NCBI RefSeq assembly: GCF_016427505.1
Contig: NZ_JAELXS010000001.1
Location: 372,001 to 436,000 of the forward strand
Direction of reading: 5' to 3'
Origin: Sphingomonas mollis
Lineage (GTDB): Bacteria > Pseudomonadota > Alphaproteobacteria > Sphingomonadales > Sphingomonadaceae
Length of the DNA: 64,000 nt
Shown here: in pieces, positions 8,987-25,540 of the stretch
Numbering within the stretch: position 1 is the first letter of the stretch
Layout: the number at the start of each line of letters is the position of its first letter
Notes under the pieces: model-generated
Seen by the model: only the letters and a program-made list of their open reading frames with translations
Database searches by the model: none
What the model was told of the DNA's origin: nothing
Translations under genes and position numbers: made by a program

Positions 8987-9023
8987 AAGGGGCGTCGCCA
9001 CCATGGTCGCGGCGCCCCTTTTT
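8987..9023 (+). terminator. Intrinsic terminator after the PEP-CTERM gene
   Basis: AAGGGGCG at 8987-8994 pairs with CGCCCCTT near 9013-9020 around a loop centred on CACCATGGTC, and a run of T residues follows. It lies 20 bp after the stop codon. Confidence 0.8.
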
Positions 9024-9109
9024 CTTCGGTCCATGGCGGGACGGACTGCCCGCACTTTCCGGGCTGGCCTTGATCCGACGATGGCGTAGAATGCGATCAT
9101 GGGGGAACC

Positions 9110-9835
9110 ATGATGACGACGCGGCCGATCGATCCGTTCGTGGATGACATCCACCGGTATGAGCGATCCTGGACACTGGTCACGGGGTCGCGGCGCTGGT
9201 CCTTTACCAAGGTCGATTATCGCTCTTCCTGTACCGCGTTGCAGGTCATCGACCATCGCGCGGCCCCGCAGCGGCGGTCGATCACGACGATGCTTGGGAT
9301 CATGCTGGCGCTGATCGCGGGTGCGACGACGCTGGGTCTTGCGGTGAATTCCGACCGGGCAGCGGCGGGCAATCGCTACACGTTGAGCATCGCCGTGCCG
9401 GAAAAGCCGCGAACCGCCGTCGTAAAGGCGAAAGCCATCAGGAAGCCCGCTGTGGTGCCGGTCACCGCTGTTGCCGCGTCACCGGTGCCGTCGGCGGACG
9501 CGGTGGCGGACGATACGGCTGTGTCGGTGATCGACGATGATCCGGCGCCCGACCAATCCGTCACCCGACTGCTGGCAATGCAGCCGGCGGTGTCGGCGGC
9601 GATGAGGACCGGTCAGATGCAGCAATGGGCTAAATCGGACGGCAGTGAGCGCGGCTTCGTCGTCGCGGGGCCGTCCGCCGGCGGGTGCCGGACGTTGTCG
9701 GTGCTTATCAAGCGCGGCGGCGATAACGAGGTGAAGAGCCTGCGCGAATGCGGCGCGACCGGAAAGGCCGTGCCGGCGGCCGCCAGCGCCGGGGATCAGG
9801 CGATGACGGCCGGGGATGTTTCGATCGATCAGTGA
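9110..9835 (+). CDS. Single-pass membrane protein of unknown function
   Basis: A 241-residue protein I do not recognise. Residues 1-58 are hydrophilic and would be cytoplasmic. Residues about 60-82 form one hydrophobic span ([21 protein letters not shown]). Residues 90-150 are a Pro/Ala/Val-rich linker, and residues about 165-225 look like a small folded domain with two cysteines (GGCRTLS and RECGA) and the phrase [11 protein letters not shown]. The start has GGGGGAA immediately upstream; ATG codons at 9110 and 9113 are equally possible. The stop overlaps the convergent rmlA stop by 7 bp. The setting between EPS and dTDP-rhamnose genes suggests envelope biology, but there is no direct evidence. 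Confidence 0.65.
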   Translation: MMTTRPIDPFVDDIHRYERSWTLVTGSRRWSFTKVDYRSSCTALQVIDHRAAPQRRSITTMLGIMLALIAGATTLGLAVNSDRAAAGNRYTLSIAVPEKPRTAVVKAKAIRKPAVVPVTAVAASPVPSADAVADDTAVSVIDDDPAPDQSVTRLLAMQPAVSAAMRTGQMQQWAKSDGSERGFVVAGPSAGGCRTLSVLIKRGGDNEVKSLRECGATGKAVPAAASAGDQAMTAGDVSIDQ

Positions 9836-10701
9836 GCGTCGTTGACCGCGGCGAGGATGGCGCGGCCATAGGCGGTCTTCTTCAGCGCTTCGCCACGCTC
9901 ACGCGCCTGATCGGCGGTGATGAAGCCCTTTTCGAACGCGATCTCTTCCAGACAGGCGACTTGGATGCCCTGACGATGCTGGATCGTGCGGACGAATTCC
10001 GACGCCTCCAGCAGCGAATCATGCGTGCCGGTATCCAGCCACGCATAACCGCGGCCCATCTGTTCGACGTATAGATCGCCCGACTCCATATAAAGCCGGT
10101 TGAGATCGGTGATCTCCAGTTCGCCGCGATGCGACGGCTTAAGATCGCGGGCTAGCTGCACCACGCGGTTGTCGTAGAAATACAAGCCGGTGACCGCGTG
10201 GTTGGACCTGGGCTTTTCCGGCTTTTCCTCAAGGCTGATCGCCTTGCCGCCAGCCGCCAGTTCAACAACGCCGTACCGCTCGGGATCGTCGACGCGATAG
10301 CTGAACACGGTCGCACCCTCGGTCCGCGCCACGGCGCTTGCCAGCAGGTCGGTCAGGTGCGCGCCGAAGAAGATGTTGTCGCCCAGCACCAGCGCGACAC
10401 GGTCGTCACCGATGAAGTCCGCGCCGATCGTGAACGCCTGCGCCAGCCCCTCGGGCTTCGGCTGTTCGGCGTAATCGATCGACAGGCCCCAGTTCGACCC
10501 ATCGCCGAACATGCGCTTGTAATTGTCGATATATTCGGGGCTGGAGATGATGAGGATGTCGCGGATCCCCGCCAGCATCAGCACCGACAGCGGGTAATAG
10601 ATCATCGGCTTGTCGTAGACCGGCAGCAACTGCTTGTTGATCGCCAGCGTCGCCGGATGGAGCCGGGTGCCGGAGCCGCCGGCCAGAATGATGCCCTTCA
10701 T
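9829..10701 (-). CDS. rmlA: Glucose-1-phosphate thymidylyltransferase
   Basis: A 290-residue nucleotidyltransferase that makes dTDP-glucose from dTTP and glucose-1-phosphate, the first step to dTDP-L-rhamnose. The start [18 protein letters not shown] carries the GXGXRL nucleotide-binding loop, followed by [26 protein letters not shown] near 108 and [18 protein letters not shown] near 218, all standard for short-form RmlA/RfbA. The usual family length is 285-300. The ATG at 10701 overlaps the end of rmlD by 4 bp, so this is the last gene of the rmlC-B-D-A operon. The product feeds L-rhamnose into surface polysaccharide. A longer reading frame upstream only reflects rmlD in another frame. Confidence 0.97.
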   Translation of the reverse strand: MKGIILAGGSGTRLHPATLAINKQLLPVYDKPMIYYPLSVLMLAGIRDILIISSPEYIDNYKRMFGDGSNWGLSIDYAEQPKPEGLAQAFTIGADFIGDDRVALVLGDNIFFGAHLTDLLASAVARTEGATVFSYRVDDPERYGVVELAAGGKAISLEEKPEKPRSNHAVTGLYFYDNRVVQLARDLKPSHRGELEITDLNRLYMESGDLYVEQMGRGYAWLDTGTHDSLLEASEFVRTIQHRQGIQVACLEEIAFEKGFITADQARERGEALKKTAYGRAILAAVNDAH

Positions 10702-11597
10702 TTGGGTGCTCCCAGGAGTTCGTCGAGAATGTCGCCCAGCGCCGATTGCCAGCCACGGGGATGGATGCCGTGTTCGCGCTCGATCGCGCGGTGGCTGAGC
10801 AGCGAATTGGCCGGGCGCTTCGCCGGGGTCGGATAGTCCGCCGTCGTGATCGGCTCCACCGTGGGGGAGGGGCCACCACGCGCGGCCGACTGGCGGAAGA
10901 TCTCCTCGGCAAAGCCGTGCCAGTCGGTCGGGCCGGCGTTGGAGAAGTGATAGGTGCCAGTCGGCGCGTCGATGTCCTCGACCAGCCGTACCGCCAGCGT
11001 GGCGAGCGCGGCGGCGAGGTCGGTGGCGCTGGTCGGGCTGCCGCGCTGATCGGCGACGACGCGCAGGGTCGGACGATCCGCCCCGACGCGCAGCATCGTC
11101 TTGATGAAGTTGTTGCCATGCGCGCTGACCACCCACGCGGTGCGGACGATCGCATGGCGGGGGCAGGCGGTGCGGACGGCGAGTTCGCCGCCCAGCTTCG
11201 ATGCGCCATAGACGCCGAGCGGGGCGACGGGATCGTCGATCTCCCATTCGCCGTCGCGGTCGCCGGCGAAGACATAATCGGTCGAGACATGGACGATCGG
11301 GATGCCCGCCGCCTGCGCCGCCGCCGCCAGTGCGGCGGGGGCGATCGCATTGACCGCCCATGCCGTCAGCACGTCGGTTTCCGCCTTGTCGACCGCGGTA
11401 TAGGCGCCGGCCGAGACGATGGCCGCCCAAGGCTGGCCGTCATGACCCGCCGCCACCGTTGCGGTGATCGCGGCGGGATCGGTCAGGTCGAGATCGGCGC
11501 GGGTCAGCGCGACCGCAGCCCATCCCTCCGGCCAGGCGTGACGGGCCAGTTCGGTGCCGACCTGCCCGGAGGCACCGGTGACGAGGACGTACTTCAC
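10698..11597 (-). CDS. rmlD: dTDP-4-dehydrorhamnose reductase
   Basis: A 299-residue Rossmann-fold reductase for the last step to dTDP-L-rhamnose. [16 protein letters not shown] is the NAD(P)-binding loop, STDYVFAG near 105 and YGASKLGGE near 130 are the catalytic Thr/Tyr/Lys region, and [13 protein letters not shown] near 150 is family-typical. The start appears to be GTG at 11597, 8 bp after the rmlB stop; a TTG two codons earlier is also possible, and an ATG 66 bp upstream would overlap rmlB by 58 bp and add a basic tail lacking family homology. The last 4 bp overlap rmlA. Confidence 0.94.
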   Translation of the reverse strand: MKYVLVTGASGQVGTELARHAWPEGWAAVALTRADLDLTDPAAITATVAAGHDGQPWAAIVSAGAYTAVDKAETDVLTAWAVNAIAPAALAAAAQAAGIPIVHVSTDYVFAGDRDGEWEIDDPVAPLGVYGASKLGGELAVRTACPRHAIVRTAWVVSAHGNNFIKTMLRVGADRPTLRVVADQRGSPTSATDLAAALATLAVRLVEDIDAPTGTYHFSNAGPTDWHGFAEEIFRQSAARGGPSPTVEPITTADYPTPAKRPANSLLSHRAIEREHGIHPRGWQSALGDILDELLGAPK

Positions 11598-11605
11598 GGA
11601 CAAGG

Positions 11606-12661
11606 TCAGGCCGCCAGACCGCGACGCTGGTCGGCGCCGCTCTTCTCGACGATCGGCCGCCACCAGCTTTCGTTGGCCAGATACCAGCCGACGGTCTTCT
11701 CGATGCCGCTGTCGAAGGTTTCGGCGGGGCTCCAGCCGAGTTCGTCGCGGATACGGCTGGCGTCGATCGCGTAGCGCTTGTCGTGGCCGGGGCGGTCGGC
11801 GACGTAGCCGATCTGCGTCGCATAGGACTGGCCATCGGCGCGTGGGCGCAGGCGATCGAGGATCGAGCAGACGGTGTTCACCACCTCGACGTTCTGCTTC
11901 TCGTTGTTGCCGCCGATATTATAGGTGCGGCCGATCTGCCCCTTTTCGAACACGGTCTGCAACGCGCGGGCGTGATCCTCGACGAACAGCCAGTCGCGGA
12001 CCTGATCGCCCTTGCCATAGACGGGCAGCGTCTCGCCGGCGAGCGCCTTGACGATCATCAGCGGCACCAGCTTCTCCGGGAAGTGGTACGGCCCGTAATT
12101 GTTCGAGCAGTTGGTGATGAGCACCGGCAGGCCGAACGTGTGGCCCCATGCCGAGACGAGGTGATCGCTGCTCGCCTTGGATGCCGAATAGGGCGAGCGC
12201 GGGTCGTAGGGCGTCTCTTCGGTGAAGAAGCCGGTGTCGCCCAGCGAGCCGAATACTTCGTCGGTCGAGATGTGGTGGAAGCGGAAGGCTTCCTTCGCGG
12301 CGCCCTCCAGCGTCTGCCAGTAGCGGCGGGCCTCGGTCAGCATCTGGAACGTGCCGACGATGTTGGTCTGGATGAACGCGTCCGGGCCGTCGATCGACCG
12401 ATCGACATGGCTCTCGGCGGCGAGATGCGTGATGATCTCGGGCCTGAATTCCTCGATCGCCGCGCGAACGGCGGCGCCGTCGCAGATATCGCCCTGCACG
12501 AAGCGATAGCGGTTGGAGCTGGACACCTTTTCGACGGTGGTCAGCGTGCCGGCATAGGTCAGCTTGTCGAAGTTCAGGACCTCGTGCTCGCTGTGGTCGA
12601 TCAGCTGGCGGACGAGGGCCGAGCCGATGAAGCCGGCACCGCCGGTAAGCAGAATGCGCAT
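11606..12661 (-). CDS. rmlB: dTDP-glucose 4,6-dehydratase
   Basis: A 351-residue extended short-chain dehydrogenase that converts dTDP-glucose to dTDP-4-dehydro-6-deoxyglucose. [20 protein letters not shown] is the NAD-binding start, [13 protein letters not shown] near 80 is the family signature, [11 protein letters not shown] near 132 holds the catalytic Thr-Asp-Glu, and [12 protein letters not shown] near 160 gives the YXXXK pair. [18 protein letters not shown] near 190 is also diagnostic. The length is normal. It is the second gene of the rml operon, 9 bp after rmlC. Confidence 0.98.
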   Translation of the reverse strand: MRILLTGGAGFIGSALVRQLIDHSEHEVLNFDKLTYAGTLTTVEKVSSSNRYRFVQGDICDGAAVRAAIEEFRPEIITHLAAESHVDRSIDGPDAFIQTNIVGTFQMLTEARRYWQTLEGAAKEAFRFHHISTDEVFGSLGDTGFFTEETPYDPRSPYSASKASSDHLVSAWGHTFGLPVLITNCSNNYGPYHFPEKLVPLMIVKALAGETLPVYGKGDQVRDWLFVEDHARALQTVFEKGQIGRTYNIGGNNEKQNVEVVNTVCSILDRLRPRADGQSYATQIGYVADRPGHDKRYAIDASRIRDELGWSPAETFDSGIEKTVGWYLANESWWRPIVEKSGADQRRGLAA

Positions 12662-12670
12662 GATGTTACC

Positions 12671-13237
12671 TCAAGCCAGGGGCGCCAGCGGGCTGCCGTC
12701 ATAAGGGAAGGGGCTGTCGAAATCGGCGAGCGTCGGGAGCTTCACGTCCTTGGGCGACAGTTCGGGGACAGTGCTGGCGGGCATCGGCCAGTCGATACCG
12801 CAACTGTCCCAGCGGACGCCGCCGTCGCAATCGGGGGCGTAGAGCGACGACACCTTGTACGTGACCTCGCAATCCTCCTCCAGCGTCAGGAAGCCGTGGG
12901 CGAAACCGACGGGTACGAACAACTGGTGGCCGTTTTCCGCGGTCAGTTCCGCCCCGACATACTGGCCATAGGTCGGCGATCCTTTCCGGACATCGACCGC
13001 GACGTCGAAAATGCGGCCACGGATGCAGCGCACCAGCTTGTCCTGCCCGTGCGGCTGGCGCTGGAAATGCAGGCCGCGCAGCGTGAAGCGCGGGGCCGAC
13101 ATCGAATGATTGTCCTGCACGAAGCGGCAGGTGATGCCACGTTCGGCGAACGTCGCCTCGTTATAGACCTCGGTAAACCATCCGCGGGCATCGCCGTGGC
13201 GGCGCGGTTCGATCAGGGTGGGCAGGGTGGATTGCAT
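12671..13237 (-). CDS. rmlC: dTDP-4-dehydrorhamnose 3,5-epimerase
   Basis: A 188-residue cupin-fold epimerase and first gene of the rml operon. Diagnostic blocks are the RHGDARGWFTEVYNE start, FVQDNHSMS near 40, LRGLHFQRQPHGQDKLVRC near 53 with the catalytic His, and VPVGFAHGFLTLEE near 110. It epimerises C3 and C5 of dTDP-4-dehydro-6-deoxyglucose. The ATG is preceded by AAGGGATG. The order C-B-D-A differs from the enterobacterial B-D-A-C order but is common in other proteobacteria. The product supplies L-rhamnose for export polysaccharide, while a separate locus at 54-63 kb breaks L-rhamnose down. Confidence 0.97.
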   Translation of the reverse strand: MQSTLPTLIEPRRHGDARGWFTEVYNEATFAERGITCRFVQDNHSMSAPRFTLRGLHFQRQPHGQDKLVRCIRGRIFDVAVDVRKGSPTYGQYVGAELTAENGHQLFVPVGFAHGFLTLEEDCEVTYKVSSLYAPDCDGGVRWDSCGIDWPMPASTVPELSPKDVKLPTLADFDSPFPYDGSPLAPLA

Positions 13238-13492
13238 GCTGGCTTCATCCCTTAAATCACGGGGTTAAACAAGTCGTGGATGACCGTGTTTTGTTGCGGT
13301 GCAGCGACAGCGGGCAGGAAACGGGACAGGCGGTGGCGATTGGGACCCGGCCGGAAAGTCGCTAAAGTCACACCTGCGGCCGCGCGCGCGGGCGCCAGCG
13401 CGCGAGGGTGTCCGTGAGTTTAATCGCTTCGGTGAGAAAGAGTAGGTGTTGGGGGAGTACGTACATCGAAGGCTGTAGGACAGTTTTTTTTG

Positions 13493-13557
13493 CTGACGCC
13501 GACCCTCACCCTTCCGGCGCTTCGCGCCTCCCTCCCTCTCCCGATGGGAGAGGGAAA
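13493..13557. repeat. Intergenic palindromic repeat, family F (single copy here)
   Basis: The segment contains two nested hairpins: one around CCGGCGCTTCGCGCC and one formed by CCCTCTCCCGATGGGAGAGGG. The look is that of the REP-like intergenic repeats found many times in sphingomonad genomes; only one copy is present in this window. Confidence 0.5.
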
Positions 13558-13597
13558 AGAAAAAGCCGCCATCCGTTGGTCCGGATGACGGCTTTTC
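13553..13597 (-). terminator. Intrinsic terminator of rpoC
   Basis: Read on the minus strand, AAAAGCCGTCATCCG pairs with CGGATGGCGGCTTTT around a short loop, followed by a T-rich tail. It lies about 23 bp beyond the rpoC stop and should end the rpoBC transcript. Confidence 0.88.
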
Positions 13598-13619
13598 CTC
13601 ATTCAGCCTGAACGACGGA

Positions 13620-17906
<4,287 letters not shown>

Positions 17907-17920
17907 GTCTGTACCTCATT

Positions 17921-18016
17921 CCCCTCCCGCTTGCGGGAGGGGCTAGGGGAGGGCCTGTTACCGGGGAAGTGCCTGCCCACAGGCCCTCCCCCGACCCCTC
18001 CCGCGAGCGGGAGGGG
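17921..18016. repeat. Palindromic intergenic repeat, family A, copy 1 (inside the rpoB-rpoC spacer)
   Basis: About 96 bp bounded by CCCCTCCCGCTTGCGGGAGG on one side and CCCCTCCCGCGAGCGGGAGG (with flanking bases) on the other, with an inner GGGCCTG/CAGGCCC pair. Each end folds as its own hairpin and the whole unit can fold again. Related copies are at 38641-38740 and 58779-58876. Here it lies inside the transcript between two essential genes. Confidence 0.85.
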
Positions 18017-18026
18017 AGCAGAAGGA

Positions 18027-22199
<4,173 letters not shown>

Positions 22200-22249
22200 G
22201 GGTAGCTTTTGCCTCATCAGCCAGAATTACGGGCGCAGGGGTCGGACGC

Positions 22250-22282
22250 AAAAAAGCCGATCGCAACCCGTGCGTCGGCTTT
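22250..22282 (-). terminator. Terminator-like hairpin in the rpoB leader (possible attenuator)
   Basis: On the minus strand AAAGCCGA-CGCA pairs with TGCG-A-TCGGCTTT around CGGGT (one bulged A), followed by six T residues. It lies about 50-80 bp upstream of the rpoB ATG and downstream of the promoter at 22368-22396, so transcripts from that promoter must read through it. It could end sialidase transcription, attenuate rpoBC, or both. Confidence 0.75.
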
Positions 22283-22367
22283 CGGCGTCCTGATACCGTC
22301 AGTTTCCCATTCGATCAGCGCGCTGCGCGACGGCGCGTCGTTTCCCGGAGACTGTGGCAAGGATCGC

Positions 22368-22396
22368 GATATAGGGTCGGTGTTGGGTCGTGTCAA
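22368..22396 (-). promoter_or_regulatory. Consensus housekeeping promoter for rpoB
   Basis: On the minus strand TTGACA (22396-22391) and TATATC (22373-22368) are separated by exactly 17 bp. The -35 box starts 13 bp after the sialidase-like stop codon. Predicted transcription start is near 22361, giving an untranslated leader of about 160 nt that includes the terminator-like hairpin. Confidence 0.8.
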
Positions 22397-22409
22397 AGGG
22401 TAAGCCGCG

Positions 22410-23498
22410 TTACCTCAGTCGGCGCGGATCGATCACGACGTGGCGGATGCGGGTGCGGTTGTGGGTGTAGGTGACGTGGATCAGGCCGTCGCGTGTCTGG
22501 ATGACGGCGGGATAGGCATAGCCATCGGGCACGGGTCGGCTCTCCAGCGTCAGGGCGTTGCGCCAGTGGATGCCGTCATCCGACAGGCCGATGTTGAGCG
22601 GCCAGCGGGGGCCGTCGCCGGGGCGGTCGGGGAAATGGGCGCTGTGATTATAGACGATGAGCTGACGGCCATCGCGCAGCGTCACCGCATCGGTGCCGGC
22701 ATTGGGATTGGGCAGGTCGATCGCGGCGAGCGGCGACCACGTGACGCCGGCGTCGCTTGACCAGCTCATGGCCAGCGCTCCCTGTCGGGTGCGGGCGACC
22801 AGTTCCAGCTTGCCGGCGGGGTGCGACAGGATGCTGGGCTGGATCGCCTCGATATGCATCGGCGAGGCGATCCGGTCGCCGACCCGCCATGTCCGGCCGC
22901 GATCGGTGCTGCGCTCGATGCGGATCGACCAGATATTGTCCTCTGGCGTCCCTTCCTCGCGGCTGGAGGGGGAAAGCCATGCGCCGTCCGGGGCGATGAC
23001 GGGCTTGTTCTTGATCGGGCCGAGGACGCCATCGGGAAGGCGACGCGGGGTGCTCCAGTGACGACCGCCATCGGTGAAGGTGATGACCATGCCCCACCAG
23101 TCGCGCGGTGACGGGCCGACCTTGTAGAACAGGTGCAGGTCGCCGCCGGGCGGCTGGAACAGGACCGGGTTCCAGGTCGGAAACTGGCGGCCGTCCGTGG
23201 TCTTGCCGTCGGCGACCGCGACGGGCGTCGCCCAGCCGGCGGGGCCGCGGCGGGCGAACCAGATCGCTACGTCCGGGCGGCTTTCGCCAGTGCCGCCGAA
23301 CCAGGAAGCGGCCAGCGTGCCATCGGGCAACTCGACGATCGTCGAGGCGTGGGCCTGCGGATAGGGGGCGGTGGTGTAGATGAATTCGGATCGGATGATG
23401 GGGGAGTGCGGGGCGGCGGGTGAGGGGGCGGCGAAGGTGATGGCGATGGCGATGGCGACCGCGATCGCTGCGAATATCCTGATGCTGTCAGAGATCAT
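22410..23498 (-). CDS. Secreted BNR/Asp-box sialidase-family protein
   Basis: A 362-residue protein with a signal peptide (residues about 1-28, AIAVAIAIAITFA core) and a six-bladed-propeller-like body. Four Asp-box motifs are visible: FTDGGRHWS, STDRGRTWR, SSDAGVTWS and SDDGIHWRN. WNPVLFQPPGGDLHLFYKVG and LGPIKNKPV are typical of the BNR_2 group often annotated as exo-sialidase or glycosyl hydrolase, but members act on varied glycans and the canonical sialidase arginine triad cannot be confirmed by eye. The ATG at 23498 is preceded by GAAGGAAC; longer frames upstream run through repeat DNA. It lies between rplL and rpoB, on the same strand, an unusual place for a glycan enzyme. Confidence 0.8.
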   Translation of the reverse strand: MISDSIRIFAAIAVAIAIAITFAAPSPAAPHSPIIRSEFIYTTAPYPQAHASTIVELPDGTLAASWFGGTGESRPDVAIWFARRGPAGWATPVAVADGKTTDGRQFPTWNPVLFQPPGGDLHLFYKVGPSPRDWWGMVITFTDGGRHWSTPRRLPDGVLGPIKNKPVIAPDGAWLSPSSREEGTPEDNIWSIRIERSTDRGRTWRVGDRIASPMHIEAIQPSILSHPAGKLELVARTRQGALAMSWSSDAGVTWSPLAAIDLPNPNAGTDAVTLRDGRQLIVYNHSAHFPDRPGDGPRWPLNIGLSDDGIHWRNALTLESRPVPDGYAYPAVIQTRDGLIHVTYTHNRTRIRHVVIDPRRLR

Positions 23499-23904
23499 TC
23501 GTTGTTCCTTCGCTGACTTTGCCTGTTTGGCTTCTTCGTTTGAAGGCGGGGTGGCGCTCAAGAACAATCGTATGTCTTCATCTGTCTGTTCGTGCTGAGT
23601 AGAGATCGAGTAGCCCCGCAGGGGCGTATCGAGGGCTCGTATCGAAGCACCGTTCCGGCTACCAACCTGTCCTTCGATACGGGCTTTCGACAAGGCTCTC
23701 CTCGTATATTGCTGGCAGGATCGGCGCAGATGTGATGCGCTGCTCCCGCGCGATGCCGGTTCATGACCCGGCATCGCGCGGGAGCGGGCAGATCGTGGCT
23801 CTCCTTGGTCTTCGAGATCGCAACTCAGCTCGGCCGCCTGCTCCCTCGTGATTGTGTCGAACGGTTGATCGGGCGCCCGAGCCCGCATGCGAGGTGGAGT
23901 CATC
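23499..23904. other. Intergenic region: sialidase 5' side, left part of repeat C, IS110 left end
   Basis: This 406-bp gap holds no gene. From 23499 it contains the sialidase-like upstream region, then the left arm of a family C repeat (23588 to about 23698), then the left non-coding end of the IS110 element, which includes a subterminal repeat at 23715-23725 and an 18-bp perfect hairpin at 23742-23785. Confidence 0.7.
23742..23785 (+). ncRNA. Perfect 18-bp hairpin in the IS110 left end (candidate part of a bridge RNA)
   Basis: GCTCCCGCGCGATGCCGG at 23742-23759 is exactly complementary to 23768-23785 around an 8-nt loop. It lies in the non-coding DNA upstream of the transposase, where IS110-group elements encode their structured bridge RNA. 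That this hairpin is transcribed or forms part of such an RNA is inference. It could also be a read-through barrier or part of the insertion target. Confidence 0.35.
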
Positions 23905-24848
23905 ATGCAGCAGCCAAGCCATGTCGGCATCGACGTTTCCAAGCATCATCTCGATGTCGCCTTTCCCGGCGTGTCCAAGGTATGGCGCACGCCGAACGAT
24001 GCCAGCGGCATTGCCGCGCTGATCCGGCGGGTCCAACGGCTGAACAGCCCACATGTCGTCTGCGAGGCGACCGGCGGGTACACACGACGCTTGACGAGCG
24101 ACCTGGCCGCCGGGGCGGTTTCGCTCAGCCGGGTCAACCCCCGCCAGGTGCGGGATTTTTCACCCGTGCCACCGGTCGACTGGCGAAAACGGACGAGATT
24201 GACGCGGCCGCCATCTTGCGGTTCGCTGATGCCATGCAGCCGCCGGCATCGCCTGCACCATCGCCTGAACAGGTCCGGCTGACCGACCTGGTCCGCCGAC
24301 GCCGCCAGCTAGTCGATACCGCCGCCCAGGAAAAGCAGCGCGAGCCGATCCCGGGGCAGCCGCTCGTCACCGGTTCGGTTGAACGGCACCTGGCTTTCCT
24401 GGTCGGGGAAATCGCCGCCATCGACCAAGCGATCGCCGACGCCATCGAAGCTGATGGCATGCTCGCCCGGCGTGCTGAACTGCTGCGGAGCATCCCCGGT
24501 GTCGGGGTCGTCACCGCTGCAACGCTGGTCGCCGAATTGCCGGAACTCGGTACCACCGGCAACAAGCAGATCGCCGCGCTCACCGGTGTCGCCCCCATGA
24601 ACCGTGACAGTGGCATGTCCCGCGGCCAGGCACATATCGCCGGCGGACGAATGTCGGCACGCTGCTGCCTCTACATGGCCACGGTGGTCGCCATCCGCTG
24701 CAATCCCGCCATACGCCCGTTCTACAAGCACCTGCGCGAACAAGGAAAGCCGCCCAAGGTCGCCATCGTCGCCGCCATGCGCAAACTTATCACCACCGCT
24801 AACTCCATGCTCGCCCATGATCGACCATGGCGTGCCGATCCTGCTTGA
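23905..24848 (+). pseudogene. IS110-family transposase (DEDD recombinase), disrupted by a frameshift
   Basis: The reading frame starts at the ATG at 23905 with GAGGTGGAG upstream and encodes the RuvC-like N-terminal DEDD domain: GIDVSKHHLDV, VCEATGGY, then VNPRQVRDF. At a T5 run (24156-24160) the frame breaks, and the rest continues in the frame that needs one extra T: TRATGRLAKTDEIDAA, then the C-terminal Tnp domain with SIPGVGVVTAATLVAELPEL, ALTGVAPMNRDSG (candidate catalytic Ser) and IRPFYKHLREQGKPPKVA. Restored, the protein would be about 314 residues, normal for the family. All motif blocks are otherwise intact, so the inactivation is recent, or the missing T is a sequencing error in a homopolymer. 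Confidence 0.88.
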
Positions 24849-25098
24849 CCCGCAATACGGTTGCTGAGCGAAGTCGAAGGGCTCAATCCCTACTCAGGAC
24901 GAACGGGTGAGCTAAGATCGTCCGGTTCTGGCCGCTTTTTTCGCCGAAACGAGAAAGGGCGGCCCCCGTGTGGGAGCCGCCCTTTATCCTTGGCGAGCCG
25001 TCATGGGAGTAAATCCCATGACGTCGGTCGGGCTATGCCCGCCGGCCGGCCTTGCAGGGATGCCGGGTAGCTTCGCTGCCCCGCATTCCTGCTGCGGC
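24849..25098. other. Spacer between the IS110 element and rplL
   Basis: This 250-bp stretch carries the right arm of the interrupted family C repeat (24863-24904) and the likely rplJL terminator (24954-24985). The remaining roughly 110 bp next to rplL shows no gene or recognisable element, apart from short GC-rich palindromes around GCCGGCCGGC. Confidence 0.6.
24954..24985 (-). terminator. Likely terminator of rplJ-rplL
   Basis: AAAGGGCGGC pairs perfectly with GCCGCCCTTT around a 12-nt loop, with a modest T-rich tail on the minus strand. It lies about 115 bp after the rplL stop, which would end the ribosomal-protein transcript before the inserted genes. Confidence 0.65.
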
Positions 25099-25473
25099 TT
25101 ACTTGACCTCGACGGTCGCGCCGGCTGCTTCCAGCTGAGCCTTCAGCTTGGCGGCCTCGTCCTTGTTCACGCCTTCCTTGACGGCCTTCGGAGCGCTCTC
25201 GACGAGCGTCTTGGCTTCCGTCAGGCCCAGGCCGGTGATCGCGCGGACTTCCTTGATGACGTTGATCTTCTTGCCACCGTCGCCGGTCAGGATCACGTCG
25301 AACTCGGTCTGCTCTTCAGCGGCCGGTGCGGCGGCGCCGCCGCCAGCTGCCGGTGCTGCGACCGCTGCTGCGGCCGAAACGCCCCACTTCTCTTCGAGCA
25401 GCTTCGACAGCTCGGCTGCTTCCAGGACGGTCAGTTCGCTCAGGCTCTCAACGAGCGCGTTCAGGTCTGCCAT
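25099..25473 (-). CDS. rplL: 50S ribosomal protein L7/L12
   Basis: A 124-residue acidic stalk protein. The N-terminal dimerisation domain ([20 protein letters not shown]) is followed by an Ala/Gly-rich hinge (residues about 35-52) and the C-terminal factor-binding domain ([21 protein letters not shown], then [21 protein letters not shown]). It recruits translation factors to the ribosome. The ATG at 25473 has GGAG upstream; the 11 extra residues of the longer frame are not part of the family. It follows rplJ by 67 bp and, unusually, is not followed by rpoB. Confidence 0.98.
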   Translation of the reverse strand: MADLNALVESLSELTVLEAAELSKLLEEKWGVSAAAAVAAPAAGGGAAAPAAEEQTEFDVILTGDGGKKINVIKEVRAITGLGLTEAKTLVESAPKAVKEGVNKDEAAKLKAQLEAAGATVEVK

Positions 25474-25540
25474 GTGTATTCTCCATGCGGGGGACGATGC
25501 CCCCAAAGTTCAGGTTGAAACCAGGAATGCTCAAGACGGC

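Larger units (their letters stand above)
13238..13619. other. Intergenic region between rmlC and rpoC
   Basis: This 382-bp stretch has no supported gene. From right to left it holds the rpoC terminator (13553-13597), a palindromic intergenic repeat (13493-13557), a T8 tract near 13482, and the upstream side of the rml operon, where no clear promoter boxes stand out. Short frames here have no family resemblance or start signals. Confidence 0.6.
23700..24862 (+). mobile_element. IS110-family insertion sequence, frameshifted, inserted in a family C repeat
   Basis: The element carries an IS110-type transposase gene (23905-24848) and an upstream non-coding end of about 190 bp. An 11-bp perfect subterminal inverted repeat, GCAGGATCGGC at 23715-23725 and GCCGATCCTGC at 24834-24844, brackets it; such subterminal repeats are known in the IS1111 branch. 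The two arms of a family C palindrome lie outside (23588-23698 and 24863-24904), so the element most likely inserted into that repeat. Exact ends are not determined because this family lacks terminal inverted repeats and usually makes no long target duplication. Confidence 0.75.

Noticed and set aside
13408..13611. 67-codon frame between rmlC and rpoC
   Set aside because: It runs through a palindromic repeat and the rpoC terminator and has no ribosome binding site.
17907..18026. CRISPR-like or tandem repeat in the rpoB-rpoC spacer
   Set aside because: The repeated words are inverted hairpin arms, not direct repeats with spacers; the unit belongs to family A palindromes.
22200..22217. ATG at 22217 as the rpoB start
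   Set aside because: It lacks a ribosome binding site, whereas the ATG at 22199 has GAGG at usable spacing and begins with the family-typical MATKA.
23760..23904. Longer transposase start in the second frame (from 23763)
   Set aside because: The second frame before 24160 lacks IS110 motifs; the true N-terminus is in the frame starting at 23905 with a good ribosome binding site.
24150..24165. Programmed -1 frameshift in the IS110 transposase
   Set aside because: GAT TTT TCA is not a standard X-XXY-YYZ slippery heptamer and this family does not normally use frameshifting, so a mutation or sequence error is more likely.
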